64,000 nt of DNA from positions 356,058 to 420,057 of the forward strand of contig JAIQDT010000170.1 of the NCBI GenBank assembly GCA_021521415.1, written 5' to 3'. The notes under the pieces were generated by a model that worked only from the letters and a program-made list of their open reading frames with translations, was not told where the DNA came from and ran no database searches. A program made the translations under genes and the position numbers. Below are positions 47,236 through 59,855 of the stretch, piece after piece; positions within the stretch are counted from its first letter, which is position 1, and each line of letters opens with the position of its first letter. The stretch comes from Bidens hawaiensis. Taxonomy: Eukaryota; Streptophyta; Magnoliopsida; Asterales; Asteraceae.

Positions 47236-49329
47236 CTTTATTTCATTCATCTCTCTCATAGTTTACAAACTAACAATATACATGTAACACCCCAAATTCC
47301 CGAAAACTATTTTTGTATAGTTCGGGTGTTAATTAAACTTAGTAAAAGGAGGTATCGCCGGTAAACTTATAAATCAAGTTTGCATGCAACGAAACTAGGA
47401 GGGGGTGCTATAGAAATTTGTTTTATCTACTTTGGGAACAAGTTATATTAAAAGGAAACTAGAGGTAATTCCCCCTCAATCATTTGTGTATTCTTAAATC
47501 GTTTTGTTATATTCGGGTTATGTACATACGTACCATTAGCATCGTTGTTTCAACTTACAATATTATTAATTTTTAATCGTCTGTTGCAGGAGCTTCCTAA
47601 CACAAAGCATTTACAATTGCATAATATGGCGCCCATCGGGATTCAAACTGACAAACTATCAAGGCCTATCTCAAATCCTTAATTACCATAATTCATCGAA
47701 AGTGACACAAGCATGGATCGAACTTGGCTCTCTACTGGAAAACCCAAGCCTTCTTATCACTAGCCCACAAGTGATGGATTTGCATAATTCTCAACTACCA
47801 CATTAGTTTGAGTTTAATCCTTTTTTTTTAATTTAAACATAATCAATAAAATTAGAACTTATACTTTTGGTTTTCTTGAGTTAAATCATACATTTTCACA
47901 TTCAATCAAATTGTGTAAATGTTGTGTGATGTCAGGAAACACAACACGGGTATACAAAGTCCTGATTCATGGTAAAAGCATAATACTAAATCTTTGAATG
48001 GTTTTTTATTTTTAACTTTTATGTTGTTTACATACTCATGTTTAGGAGAGTAGATTATGTACATATAAAACCATTAAACCAAAATTTCTGTATATTTTTT
48101 AATTTCATTAAACGGGTAGGTAATATAGCATATACATGAATCGGTTATATGCGTTAAACGAACAATCAAACTAATTTGTTTATTTTATTTTTTCAAAGTT
48201 CAGTGAAGAGGAGTGAGAAACAATAACCATTGCATTTATACTCTATTTATATTTTTATAAGTTTGGAAAAATAATTGGTTATTTTTGTTCTGTTCTCGCA
48301 ACATACACATGCACACATTTATTCCAAAACTTTAATTAAATTGAGAACTGCAAGACCCGCATGATGCAATCTTATGCATATCATCTTGTGTATACAAGTG
48401 TTCCACTTATTGTAGCTCTCTACTTAAAAGTGGTTTTGTACTAAATGACCATCGATTTCTATTTGAATTAATTTGCCTGAACATTTGTTTTGAAGTAATT
48501 TATGTGTCTTCGCTTGGTATGCTTATATATATATTAATGTCTTAGGGCTTAGAACAATTAAAGATGAGCTTTATGATAAATGTGCATGCTATTTGTTAAA
48601 ACACCTATATCAAAGTGTATTTTGATCTTTCTGGTAAATGTGTCTACACCAAATCCACGTATCGGATCCTAAGCATTATAGATCTATATCATTCATTTGA
48701 TCGATTTGACTATTGGTGACGGGTTTACTATATCTAAATAAAGTATTGCATGTTCAGTAAAACAACATTCAATTTTATAGACCGAATTCCATCATGTGTG
48801 ATTTTTTAAAAATAAAAATAAACGAGATTTGAGAGCTCCAGCCTATTGACTCGTTTACATTGGGTATACAAAAACCCATACTAGTAATTTCTATTCATTT
48901 GGTTGGTATAAAATGAAGTGGAACTCTTATATTCACATCAATAATATAACAACGGTGAATTAGATAGATGGTGTATCTAGTGGTTTGGAATTAGGATAAA
49001 GTAACACTTTGTTTCGGGTCGTGGTTTCAAATTTGTAGCATGTTTGAGGTTCAAAGCTAACTTATGTTAACTTTTCAATAAAAATAGTTGAGGATATATT
49101 AAAACCATTTCTCATACTAGTTGAAGGTGTATTCAAATCGGTTTTTGAGGTGAGTTTATGATCGGATAAGAGAAGCACAGTTAAAACCTCATTATGCTAT
49201 AGCCTATTTAAACTACATGGAGCTAACCTAACACCAATAAAAAGCCATTAAGATATTGAAGAAGCTGAATCGAAACATGCAGAACCAAACATAGCAATAG
49301 TATGAATATGAACCGCTACCTTAGCATGT
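47236..49329. other. Intergenic; possible truncated LTR at left
   Basis: tgtaacaccccaaattcccg at 47283 looks like the start of a gypsy-type LTR, but no matching end or target duplication was found. At 47625-47800 the text is a diverged copy of 50660-50825 (ttcaaactgacaa, then ctatctcaaa, then aaagtgacacaag). No gene is supported. Confidence 0.4.
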
Positions 49330-49456
49330 ATGATCAGAGGCTGTAGTAAAGTTGTAAATTGCATCGTATCTGGAGGTAATCCTGTAAAAGAAAGTAGTTC
49401 AAAAAGAAAGCATTTCAAACAAAGGAATTTGAATATTCTAGACTTTAGGCAACTTA
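49330..49456 (+). repeat. Duplicate of 28682-30047 without the MULE
   Basis: Empty-site version: gttcaaaaagaaagcatttc (49397-49416) is uninterrupted here. The minus strand over 49248-49520 is open for 90 codons, but I do not recognise the product. Confidence 0.75.
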
Positions 49457-49666
49457 TGTTAGATATTTTAGTGTAATCGGGATTGATTTGGTGATCAAAT
49501 GGATTTATAATACACATCAAACAAGTTAGGAGGTGCGGGCGGCACGCTTGTTTGAGTTATTATAATTCCGAGTGTTCGGTTGATTTGCTAATTTCTTTTT
49601 ATTGTATACCTAATATATAATTATTATCTTAACTAAAAGTCTAAAGTAACCAATTTAAATAAAAAT

Positions 49667-50090
49667 AGAGTTATAAAACAACTGAAAATTAAAAACAAAA
49701 ATAAAGAAAAGAAAACATAAAAGAAGAAGCAACAAAAGCTTAACCAAAATAACCTAAGTTAAAAAAATGCAAGGGAAATTGAAGAATCAAGGATACTGCA
49801 ATAGTCCATGATTCCATGTGACTTGAAACTATATTTACTATCAACAATCACTAAAAAAAGATTGCTATTTAGGATTGAAAAATTAGTCTTTGATACTATT
49901 CAATCAGTAGAGTTATAAAACAACTGAAAATTAAAAACAAAAATGAAGAAAAGAAAACATAAAAGAAGAAGCAACAAAAGCTTAACCAAAATAACCTAAG
50001 TTAAAAAAAATGCAAGGGAAATTGAAGAATCAAGGATACTGTGATAGTCCATGATTCCATGTGACTTGAAACTATATTTACTATCAACAT
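49667..50090. repeat. Direct duplication, 242-bp period
   Basis: About 180 bases beginning agagttataaaacaactg recur from 49667 at 49909 with only a few changes, separated by about 60 bases. The near-identity indicates a recent event. Confidence 0.9.
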
Positions 50091-50320
50091 TAATACACGT
50101 GTACATCAATCATCATAAGGTAGTTAACTAAATTTCAATAAAATAATCTTAGTCTTATCAACAGTAAGTTTACGTGAGTAACGGTAGGTTGATAATTAAT
50201 AATGGGATGTGTTATTCATACGCATTTTGATTCTTTAGAGATAGATGTTGTACATAAAAGATAAACTAAGTGTTAAAATGGTATATGAATATCAAAAATA
50301 ATGTGTGAATAATCAATGCC

Positions 50321-50322
<2 letters not shown>

Positions 50323-50366
<44 letters not shown>
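50323..50366. repeat. (TA)n microsatellite
   Basis: Perfect TA run of about 44 bases. Confidence 0.95.
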
Positions 50367-50368
<2 letters not shown>

Positions 50369-50840
50369 GACCAATGTGTTATGTTGTGGATGCTCTTGTT
50401 TGAAATAAACAAACACTATATTTCTTTTTCACTTTCCTTTTATTGTGTATATATCGGTTTGCTACTTTTAATTGATTTTTAAGAACAATGACTTTCTTGT
50501 ATTTAGGCTAGCGTACTCTTCAAATTTAGAGAGCTATGTTGTCCCATTCTTGCCAGACTATGTTGTCTTAACCGACCAGACTATGCTCCTCGGGAAACCA
50601 TACCGTCGGCTGCCACTTAACAGTCGTTGTGCCATCACAAGAGAAGAATTCTCTGGCGTAAAACACGGTGGGACGAAAGCCCGAGTGGGCTCAGGGTTCA
50701 AACTGACAACCTTTGCACAAGGTCTATCTCAAACCCTTCATTGTCAATATTCATCCAAAGTGACACAAGTGAGAATCGAATTTGAGTATTCATCGGAAAA
50801 AACTCACGTCCCCTGCCACTAGAGGATTGCTTGTTACTTA
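50367..50840. other. Diverged dispersed repeat
   Basis: 50487-50572 matches 21035-21125, and 50660-50825 matches 47625-47800, so this stretch joins parts of one dispersed repeat family of unknown type. The 116-codon frame at 50472-50822 lies wholly within it and is not taken as a gene. Confidence 0.45.
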
Positions 50841-51002
50841 CAGAGGCAGATGTATTATACAACCAAGGGTAGCATCCGCTACCCCTCAACTTTTCGTCGA
50901 TAGTGTGTTTTTTTTTCTCATTTTGGGTCGGTTTTCGTATTTAGTTACCCCTGAAAAAATATTATGTTACTCCTAATTGTTTAATGCCCAACCAATTTAA
51001 AT

Positions 51003-51255
51003 GTTCAAATCAAATAAAACCTAAACAAAGTTTATAGCCCAAAGAAAATAAAAACCATTAACGCTTTTTTTTCTTTCGTTTGAAAGAGAAACAATAGAAA
51101 CAAACATTCAACAAAATCGTCATATTTTTAAAAGTTCAAAGCAAATAAAACCTAAACAAAGTTTATAGCCCAAATCAAATAAAAACCATTAAATTTTTTT
51201 TTTATTTTGTTTGAACGAGAAATATCAAATGGAAACAATCTCAACATAATCATCA
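51003..51255. repeat. About 130-bp tandem duplication
   Basis: aaataaaacctaaacaaagt plus ttatagccca occurs at about 51017 and 51146 with similar flanks, inside the hAT element. Confidence 0.8.
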
Positions 51256-51258
51256 TTT

Positions 51259-51800
51259 TGAGGTTGAAGTTTTTAGTATGGTTTTAGATATGCAAATTCA
51301 AGAACTTGAAAATAGATTCATTGATATCTCAACTAGTTTGTTAGAAAATATGTCAAATTTGAATATATTAGATTTGTTTTCCAAGTTTAATATATCTAAG
51401 ATAGTGGCATTATCGGAGATGTATACGACTGATTTTAGTAATGAAAAAAGAGGGTGTATTTTTATCACACTTTAAAGGAAGATGATAAATTTGCAAGATT
51501 GGGTGTAATGTGTGCAATGGTGGAAACCGGAAAGCACACCACTTTTCCTTTGGTTTATCAGATATTGAAGTTAACGTTGGTTTTACTATTTGCAACCGCA
51601 ACCGTTGAAATATGTTTTATCTAAAATGAAGCTTATCAATACGGGTTTGCGCAAGCAAATGAGTGATAAATAATTTAACAATGCTTTAATTTGTGCGATC
51701 GAAAGAGAAACGTTTGATAAAAATAAAAGAAGAGAGTGTAATGGCTCGATTTTAAGCTTTCAAAAAACGAAGAGGAGAAATTTACACCCATGTGTTTAGG
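51259..51800 (+). pseudogene. hAT-family transposase, C-terminal remnant
   Basis: From about 51259 the plus strand reads EVEVFSMVLDMQIQELENRF and continues with LNILDLFSKFNISKIVALSEMY, a block close to the C-terminal part of plant hAT-derived transposases of the zinc-finger MYM type. In other frames and after stops it continues with VETGKHTTFPLVYQILKLTL, then FATATVE (the dimerisation block A-T-A-T-V-E-R), then LINTGLRKQMSDK and an Arg/Lys-rich end. Stops at 51472, near 51620 and near 51668, plus a shifted frame, break it. The N-terminal DNA-binding and catalytic parts are absent. Confidence 0.7.
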
Positions 51801-51904
51801 TATGTTTATTATCGTGTTTCTACTTCTATCTTGTTTACATTGTATAAAATACAGTAAATTTTTTTTAACATTACCTCTAAAATTTATGGCTAGATCCGCC
51901 ACCG

Positions 51905-52318
51905 ATTAGACTTTATTTTATTTTATTATTATTATTATTACATGGGAACATATCCAATACAATAATAGCTTATCGTATAATAGGTACGCGAATCCTCTTT
52001 TTGCACGAAATCTCCATGAAATCACATTCCAATATCTCGGAATCGTCAATACATATCCAATTAATCATTGGTTCACCGAAAAAAACAGTTTTGGATCGTT
52101 AATCGATCAATTTTTTACTTTTTTTCACGAAAACCGCTTTTGAGCGTTTTAGGTTCTGGCTGAGTGTTTTAGATTTTGTCTTTGAGCGTCTCGCGTACCT
52201 ATCGTACGTTAAGACATTATTGTACAGTATCTCGGCCCATTATTACATATTGTCATGTAAGTATCAATGTAAGCGAGAGAAATATTAACGAAAGATGTTC
52301 AATTTTGACGAATGTATG
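51905..52318. other. Spacer before hAT element
   Basis: An ATT run at about 51925-51942 and otherwise no signal. The text continues beyond the hAT element at 54947, so it belongs to the same pre-insertion sequence, possibly the leader of the copia element. Confidence 0.4.
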
Positions 52319-52634
52319 CATACACATAGGGGTGTGCATGGGTCGGTTTGGGGCGGGTTTTGGTAAAACCCATAACCATAACCATCATGGCGGTTAATAG
52401 AAAACCATAACCATAACCGATCCGTTATGGCGGTTTCGGTTAATCGGTTTTATGGTTATAACGAGGCGGGTATGGGTCGGTTAACCGTGACCAAAACAAA
52501 TATAATTAAGCCTAAAACTTTTGTACCAAATATTACCAAAAAACAAAAAAGACATGACCCGATCCAACAAAATACATGATCCATAATATTAATACCAAAT
52601 ATTCAAACAAAACGCCATGACATAACCCAACAAT

Positions 52635-54665
52635 TGTGACATCTGCCCGATCCGACCCGACCCAGGTACCCGTTTCTTTTTATGATTTAAAGTTTGTTAT
52701 TAATCTTTGTAAATTTAACTTTTTAATTAAAATTAAATATATTTATTTTTATTTGTTCATTCCCGCCCCTTTCTCTCCCCCTTTCTTTCTTGTCGTCCCG
52801 CCTCTTTGTCTTTCTTGTCGTCCCGCCTCTTTGTCTTGTCGCCGTCCCGCCCTCCTGCTTAACCCTTAAGCCTTGAACCCTCTCTTCTTTGCTTGTCCTT
52901 TGGTTCTTCCCGCCTAAGGATGTCTGCAGCTCCACGCGCTAGACTCCTTACAAGGAAGCCTGCGTGAAGACATCTTGTTCCTGCGATGCGTGAAGAGAAC
53001 TCTTCTCGCAGCGCGCTAAGAATGTATGTTCTTCCCGCGATGCGCTAAGAATTCTAGTTCTTCACGCAGCACGCTAAGAATTTGTAGTTCTTCCCGCGGC
53101 GCGCTAGGAATTTATGTTCTTCTCGCAGTGCGCTAAGGATTTGTGATTCTTCTCGCAGTGCGTTAAGGATTTGTGATTCTTCTCGCAGTGCGCTAAGGAT
53201 TTGTGATTTTTCCCGCAGCGCGCTAAGGATTTTTGTGCCAGCCTTCGCGCTCGCGCACTCAGCCTTCTCGCGCTAGACCTTTAAGTCCTCTGTTTTATCC
53301 AGCTTGTATGCTTTTGAAGTGTCTTATCTTCTGTGCTTTTGACCTAACCTATCTTATGTCTGAATAGTTACTTTCGGCGCAGCATGCGCACCAACCCCAT
53401 TGGTTGGTAGAAAAAGTGACTGACATTATCTTTTGAGATCTGCTTTTCCATGCTTTATCCAGTACCTTTACCTGAACCGCCCATGCTTTTTACTGTTCCC
53501 AGACAGCTTTCCCTTTTGCTTTTCCCCTTTTCCTGCTGCCATATCTTTTGAGATCTTGCTTTTGGGAATCTTTTTACTGTTGATATCTTTTCTTTTACTT
53601 TTGGAAATCTTTTCTAGGGTTTATGTCCCCTAGGGTTTGCCTATAAATATAATACTATTTTCTTAACACTTCACACACTACACTTATTATCTCTTCCTCC
53701 CTTTTTGCTCTCTGCCGTTGTTCTTCAGCCGCCTCCCTCCTCTCTTGCCTTCGTCTTCCTGTTCTGCCCTGTCTTCCGGTAACTTTTTAATATAAATATT
53801 AATTTACTTATTATTTATGCTAACTTATAATCTAGACTTAAAACCGATCGTTGAAACCGTAATCTTTACTTATAGGTTAACTTGCTTGTTTGGTTCTTGC
53901 TTTATCTATCATCGCATCTTTATCAAGTGAGTTATCTCGTATCTAATCCCTTTTTATTTTAAATGCTTTGGGATGTTCATGTGTTCATACAAAACTTGAG
54001 TCTTAAAACTGTTTATGAACTTTAGTCGCGCAGTATCCCATGTGTTGAGGACGTTTACTTGGCTGTTTATTTGTATGTGTGTATCATTAACCGCTTTGTT
54101 CGGCCTATTCCGAAGTTTTCATGGATCCATTGGATGAACACGGGAGACCTATCGTTTACGGTTTTCTTTGTTTACACTTGCACAGTATGTTTTCTCGTTT
54201 TTGTGCTCAATTGGGAGCACGGATTGAACTATGAGCTATGATCTATCTATCTTAGGCTTGATCACAATCTGATTACACCCTTGTTAAACATCAGATATAC
54301 ACATGTTGCGCGCAGATTTATGATTATCTATGTATTGTATTTAAACTTGATTTCTCACCAACACGCAAGTGTTTGACGTTTATTTTAACACATGTTCAGG
54401 TTTGCTGTAGCTGCTTTGAAGCTTGTGGACACGTAGGAAGTTCTTTTATTTTGGACCTAGATTAAAATGTATCAAGACATGTTATTGTTGTTCGAATATT
54501 ATGCTTTATAATATATTGATTTATGTTGATTCATGTTATCTTTGTCCCCGCTGCGCGTAGCGCGATAAAATGTGTATTAATAAATATTGACACCAATAGT
54601 GTCGCGAGTAATGAAACAATATGTGGCGCCCCGATGTATAATCCGCCTTTGGTCGGGGTGTTACA
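52635..54665 (+). mobile_element. Solo LTR, family X, copy B (2,031 bp)
   Basis: TGTGACATCTG ... GGTGTTACA with a perfect 5-bp duplication acaat (52630-52634 and 54666-54670). It is practically identical to copy A (34981-37009), including the TATA box at 53642 and the 30-bp array. The different target duplications show independent insertions rather than duplication of a locus. Confidence 0.88.
53642..53649 (+). promoter_or_regulatory. TATA box of LTR copy B
   Basis: Same TATAAATA context as in copy A. Confidence 0.55.
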
Positions 54666-54946
54666 ACAATAAAATTCAAGTTAATTCGATAAGAAACAAT
54701 GAACCAAAACACAAAAAGATATAATTCGAAAATATGTTCGATTCATAAGTATAATAAACGGGGCGGTTCGGTTATGGCGGTTTTGATATTATCAATAACA
54801 AAAACCGACCCGTATTTGGCGGTTGTCAATAATCATTAAACCGACCCACCGGTTATAGCGGTTATCGGTTAAAATCGGTTCGGTTATGCCGGTTATGGTT
54901 CGGTTTATGGTTAACAACGGTTAATTTGCTCACCCCTACATACACA

Positions 54947-55232
54947 TATGCTTTCGATATTATGTTGGTTTATTGTATTCCCGCATTGGCAGTTTTTCCC
55001 CATATGAGATTCGTTCATGTTTTTGGTCATATATAATTATTATTATAATTTTTTTTTGGTTCAATCAATCCACTCAAAATTATACTAGTTGTTCAAAATT
55101 CTCTGAGTTGTATCCGATTAAATTATTCGGGTGAACCACCGAAATAATTTGATCTGAAAGTGCTATCACGCCTCTCAGATTTCCGGGTTTTATACGAAAT
55201 TTCCCCAATAAAGATCAAATTATTCTGTGAAG
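54947..55232 (+). other. Leader before copia gag
   Basis: No Met-tRNA primer site or clear LTR end is visible between the hAT element and the gag ATG. The 5' LTR of the copia element is therefore lost, lies left of the hAT insertion, or is too diverged to see. Confidence 0.35.
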
Positions 55233-57606
55233 ATGGCAAGCGGGCAATCTGTGAAGGAAATGACAAGCAGGTTTGACAAACTCGAGAAGTTCGAAGGGCA
55301 GGATTTTCGTCGTTGGCAGAAGAAGATGCACTTTCTTCTTACTACTCTGAAAGTTGTGTATGTGTTGACTACTCCAATTCCGGAGATACTGGAGGAAGAC
55401 AATTTGGAACAAATCAGGAAGCGTTCAAAGTGGGAGAATGATAACTACATATGTCTTGGCCACGTCTTAAACGGTATGTGTGATTCTCTGTTTGATACAT
55501 ATCAAAACGTAGAGACTGCAAAATTACTGTGGGACACGTTGGAAGCCAAATACATGGCGGAAGATTCTTCTAGTAAGAAGTTTCTGGTTAGTAATTTCAT
55601 GAACTACAAAATGGTTGATTCGAGGCCTGTCATGGAACAATATAATGAATTGTTAAGGATGTCAGGAAAGTTTGGTCAATATGATATGAAAATGGATGAA
55701 TCCATTTCTGTTTCAAGTATTATTGACAAACTGCCTCCTTCATGGAAGGATTTCAAAAACAATTTGAAACATAAGAAGGAGGATCTAACCCTTGTTGAAC
55801 TTGAAAGTTGTTTCCAAATTGAACAGTCCATACGAGATATGGAAAATGTTTGGCTTAATGATGATAAGAAACGGGGTGGAGCGTCTGTTAATATGGTTGA
55901 GACGGGTGAATCATCCAAGGGAAACACTAAATTCAAAGGGAAACGAAAGTTTGAAGGGAATAAGAATTCGGGTCCAAACAAGAAACCGAGTTACCCTTGC
56001 TGGAAATGTGGAAAGATTGGTCACTTTAAGAAGGATTGTAAAGTGGTGAAGAACAAGAACAAGTTTGGTTCTAAGAACAAGAATGAGGCCGGTCCTAGCG
56101 GGTCTAATGACCCGGGAAAGCAACAAGGTCAGAATTTATTTCATTTAAATAATTCTGTTGATAATTATGTATCATTAATTTCTGAAGCATTTTATGTGCA
56201 GGATGATGTTGCTTGGTGGGTTGATTCGGGTGCAACAAGCCATGTGTGCAAGGATCTTCGTTGGTTTAAAGACTTTCAACCAATTGAAGATGGATCTATA
56301 ATCAAGATGGGCAATGTTGCAACTGAACCAATCAAAGGAATAGGAACCGTGCAGCTTACTTTTACTTCTGGAAAACTTTTACTTTTGAATAATGTGTTGT
56401 ATGCGCCCGGGATTCGAAAGAATCTGTTAAGTGGCATTGTGTTGAATAATCTTGGTTATAAACAAGTCCAAGAAAGTGACAAGTATATCTTGTCAAAACA
56501 TGGTACTTTTGTAGGGTTTGGTTATCTATGTAATGGTATGTTTATGTTAAATATTGATATGTCTTGTGTGAATGAATCTGTTTGTGTTGTCTCTACTAGT
56601 AATGTAAATTGCATAGCTTCGACTAGTAACAATAATAAATTAACCGATTCAGAATTATGGCATGCTAAACTAGGACATGTACATTATAAACGTGTTAAGG
56701 AAATGTCTAAAATGAGCTTAATTCCGGCTGTTAATATAAGCAATGAAAAATGTAATATTTGCAAGTTGAATAAAATAACTAAAAAACCATTCATGAAAAA
56801 TGTTACTAGAGAAACTAAAGTGTTAGAATTAATATATAGCGATCTATGTGATTATCATGCTACACCGTCATTAGGTAATAAAAATATGTTGTAACGTTTA
56901 TAGATAATGCTACTAGATTCTGCTATGTTTACTTGTTACATGCAAAAGATGAAGCTCTTGAAAAGTTTAAAATCTATAAACAAGAAGTAGAGCTTCAACG
57001 GGATGAGTTGATCAAAACATTGCATACGGATAGAGGTGGTGAGTATTTTGATCCGGGATATTTCCAATCAACTGGAATAATACATCATACCACAGCTCCT
57101 TATACACCGGAACAAAATAGTGTGGCAGAAAGGAAGAATAGGACTTTAAAAGAGATGGTTAATACCATGTTGTCCCATTCGGGTCTAAATGATGGGTTTT
57201 GGGGCGAGGCTATGTTAACAGCCTGCTATTTGTTAAATAGGGTTCCTAACAAAAGGAATAAGATCACCCCTTTTGAGCTTTGGCATAAAAAACCACCTGA
57301 GTTGCAAAAGTTGAGAGTTTGGGGTTGTAGAGCTGTGGTTAGGCTCACTGATCCTAAGATAAGGAACTTAGGGGAAAGAGGTATAGACTGCATTTTCATT
57401 GGGTATGCTGAGCATTCGTTTGCTCACAGGTTCTATGTCATAGAACCGAATGACTACGTGTCTGTGCATACGGTTATTGAGGCAAGAAGTGGAAATGCTG
57501 AATATGATGAAAATAGATTATCATCTATACCTAGACCAAAGATATTCCAAGTTCTAGTAGTTCTCAAATGACTGATCAAGTGATTGATGCTCCTACAGAA
57601 CCTAGG
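55233..57606 (+). pseudogene. Ty1/copia gag-protease-integrase, frameshifted and interrupted
   Basis: Polyprotein of a copia retrotransposon. From ATG 55233 (an upstream in-frame GTG is ignored) come a UBN2/gag domain, a CCHC zinc knuckle CWKCGKIGHFKKDC near residue 256, the protease WWVDSGATSH near 329, and the GAG-pre-integrase LWHAKLGHVHYKRV near 475 with the following C-x-x-C. The integrase core begins with the Asp of YSDLCDYH. A missing base at about 56890 stops the frame; integrase then continues in another frame with TDRGGEYF and VAERKNRTL, which hold the second Asp and the Glu of the DDE triad. A second shift falls near 57543. Sequence after it stays copia-like right up to 57606, where the gypsy LTR begins, so the reverse transcriptase part probably lies beyond the gypsy element, outside this window. 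Confidence 0.9.
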
Positions 57607-57962
57607 TGTGACAATCGTCAATTCCAGGTTAACTCCGTTAACTCAACTCCGTCAATTCAAACTTTAAGATCGTTGAATCTATAACGCACACTTCATTACA
57701 TTTAAACTAGGGTTTAAATGACGCTTAACACTCACTACATGGGTAGTCTTTCGGGATTTGCACCGAAACGCAAACGAGTTGACGCAAACGATTGATAAAT
57801 AAACGATAAACGTAAAAACAATAATTATGTGATTATTATGTGTTAGGATTATGTGCTATGTGATAAAACTATGGTCATGTTAACTTATTGGGCAAGTATG
57901 ATGGAATGTTCTAGAAAAACAACCCTTGGAAAGAAGAGGGACTAGAGTGTAACTTGTATTAT

Positions 57963-57970
57963 TATAAATA
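57963..57970 (+). promoter_or_regulatory. TATA box of the gypsy LTR
   Basis: TATAAATA in attattataaatacatc, about 355 bases into the LTR, followed by a C-rich leader and later cacacacacac. Confidence 0.5.
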
Positions 57971-59048
57971 CATCACTAATAAACAAACCCTAACTTATTA
58001 TTAACCTACAACCCTAAATCGGCTCTCTCTCCCTCTCTTGATCCACGGCTGCCGTCCACCTTCATCACACACACACACATCAATCAAGAGATTAATCCAA
58101 GAACTAGGTGCTAGGAAGGTATACTTGATCATCTCTTACCTCCTTGTTGTGTAATTTTGATGTTTAATGGGTTGTATGTAAACCCTAACTCAGCCGATTA
58201 TATGTATGTATGTGATCAATATGATAGTTGTTAGTTGGATAATAGATTGATAACTAGATTGATGTTGTTGCATGATTGATTGTTGTTCTTGATTTGAATT
58301 AAAACACAAACCCTAATCTTGTATGTATGGTGTGATTTATATGCATGGATAGTAGTTATGGTGTCTAGAGGGTTATATGGATGCATGATAGTTCATAGAT
58401 TGTTATGATGTTGAGTTTTGATGTGAACAGATTCTGGACAGAATATATATACGATGTTTAACTGACTGTAACGAAGTGTAAACGTGAAAATTGATTGAGA
58501 TTGTGAGTACTGCAGTAAACTAGGTTGAGTCTAGTTTCTATAAAGTATAAATTCGTAATTTTTGGATAAGTGGAAGTATACTTTTATGATTTTACAAAAA
58601 CGTGATGCAAAGCTGAGCTGTTAGACCTGCTGTTAGGTTATATTGTAAATTCTATATCTCATGAACTACGAGGCCAATTGGGTTGGTTCCACTTCTGGAA
58701 GTTGACTCACTGAGTTAGGAACCAAACCCAAGTGGTCTTGCATTTATTGGATTTTTCGTTTACCGGGAATTGCAAATAACATTCTGTTGTGCATGAATCT
58801 GACTGATATGAGTTTACTGTAGTGTTTTGATCATTATGAGAAATCTATATGGAATAAAAATAATATAAAATATGTTCTGGAAACCTAAGACATGTATGTT
58901 TCAGTGGTGATTTTTGGTGAATTAATTGAGATGATATGATCGGTGAAATAGTACAATCTTTCAAGTAGAAATTCTGTCACAATGAAACTAGCTGCTGAGT
59001 TGTATAGGAATGCATGAAATATGATAGTTTTTATATAATTGTGGTATT

Positions 59049-59175
59049 TTGACCAAAATACCCTTGCGGGGAATAATTGCTAGTTGATTGCCATGAATTG
59101 ACCAAATTGCCCTTATGGGGAATAATAGTTAGTTAGTCTTTGTTTGTTGACCAAAATGCCCTTACGGGAATAATT
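59049..59175. repeat. 49-bp triplicate in the gypsy LTR
   Basis: ttgaccaaaatacccttgcg plus gggaataattg is found three times with small changes. Confidence 0.85.
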
Positions 59176-59855
59176 GCTTGTAAGTATGTTATTAATACAT
59201 GACACGAAAGTAATTGCTCACTCGTGTATCGTATCACAATTGTACTTGTTTAAATCACACACGGTTCACAAACGAAACACGAAACATGATACGTGCATAG
59301 GTATTATGTGCCGAGTCTAGAGACTCGTTAAACGTTCCGATACTTAGAAAATCTCTTTGTTATTTTAGAACGCTAGAGAGTTTTCTACGACGCGCATCAC
59401 TCGGTGATCTAATTTGGAATATTCTTCGCAAACAGTGAGTTCACTTACCCCGCTCTTTGAACTGTTTTCAAACGTTTTTCACTTGGGGGAGATAACATAC
59501 TCCGATAAACGCATTTTTGAGATAAACACATATTTAAGATTTTGTTATAAATTATATATATCACTTGTAGAGGCTAAGCGGCACGTAACCCTTGAAGTCC
59601 CACGCATCGAACCGGTTAATATTTGGAATAGCGAGTCACTGTTGAGTAGTACTACTGGGTTTGACAAACCCCACCCGACGCTAAGCTCAACTGGAGGTTG
59701 AGTGGGTGTAATTTTTGGCTAACACTTACCATGGTCTGGGTTGACCTGGTGACGGGCACTTGATAAACAGTCAGCTTCGGTCTCGAACCACTTAGTAATA
59801 CTTTTTGTATAGATTAGCTACCTATCGATATATAATTTGACATAACATTATCTGG

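Larger units (their letters stand above)
50841..51904 (+). mobile_element. Decayed hAT element with transposase fragment
   Basis: The left end cagaggcagatgtatt and right end ggctagatccgccaccg are inverted relatives (consensus like C-A-G-T-G-G-C-G-G-A-T-C-T-A). It encloses a hAT transposase remnant at 51259-51800 ending about 100 bases before the right end. No clear 8-bp duplication survives. Confidence 0.6.
52327..54938. mobile_element. hAT-type element (TSD catacaca) containing solo LTR copy B
   Basis: Begins taggggtgtgcatgg and ends tttgctcacccccta-like (gctcaccccta), flanked by a perfect 8-bp duplication catacaca (52319-52326 and 54939-54946). Without the solo LTR it is about 575 bases of ggttatggcggtt words and their complement; non-autonomous. 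Confidence 0.85.

Noticed and set aside
47283..47640. Another solo LTR beginning TGTAACACCCC
   Set aside because: No matching CA end with the expected ataca duplication could be found.
50472..50822. 116-codon plus-strand ORF
   Set aside because: It lies entirely in a dispersed repeat whose other copies are not open; no domain is recognised.
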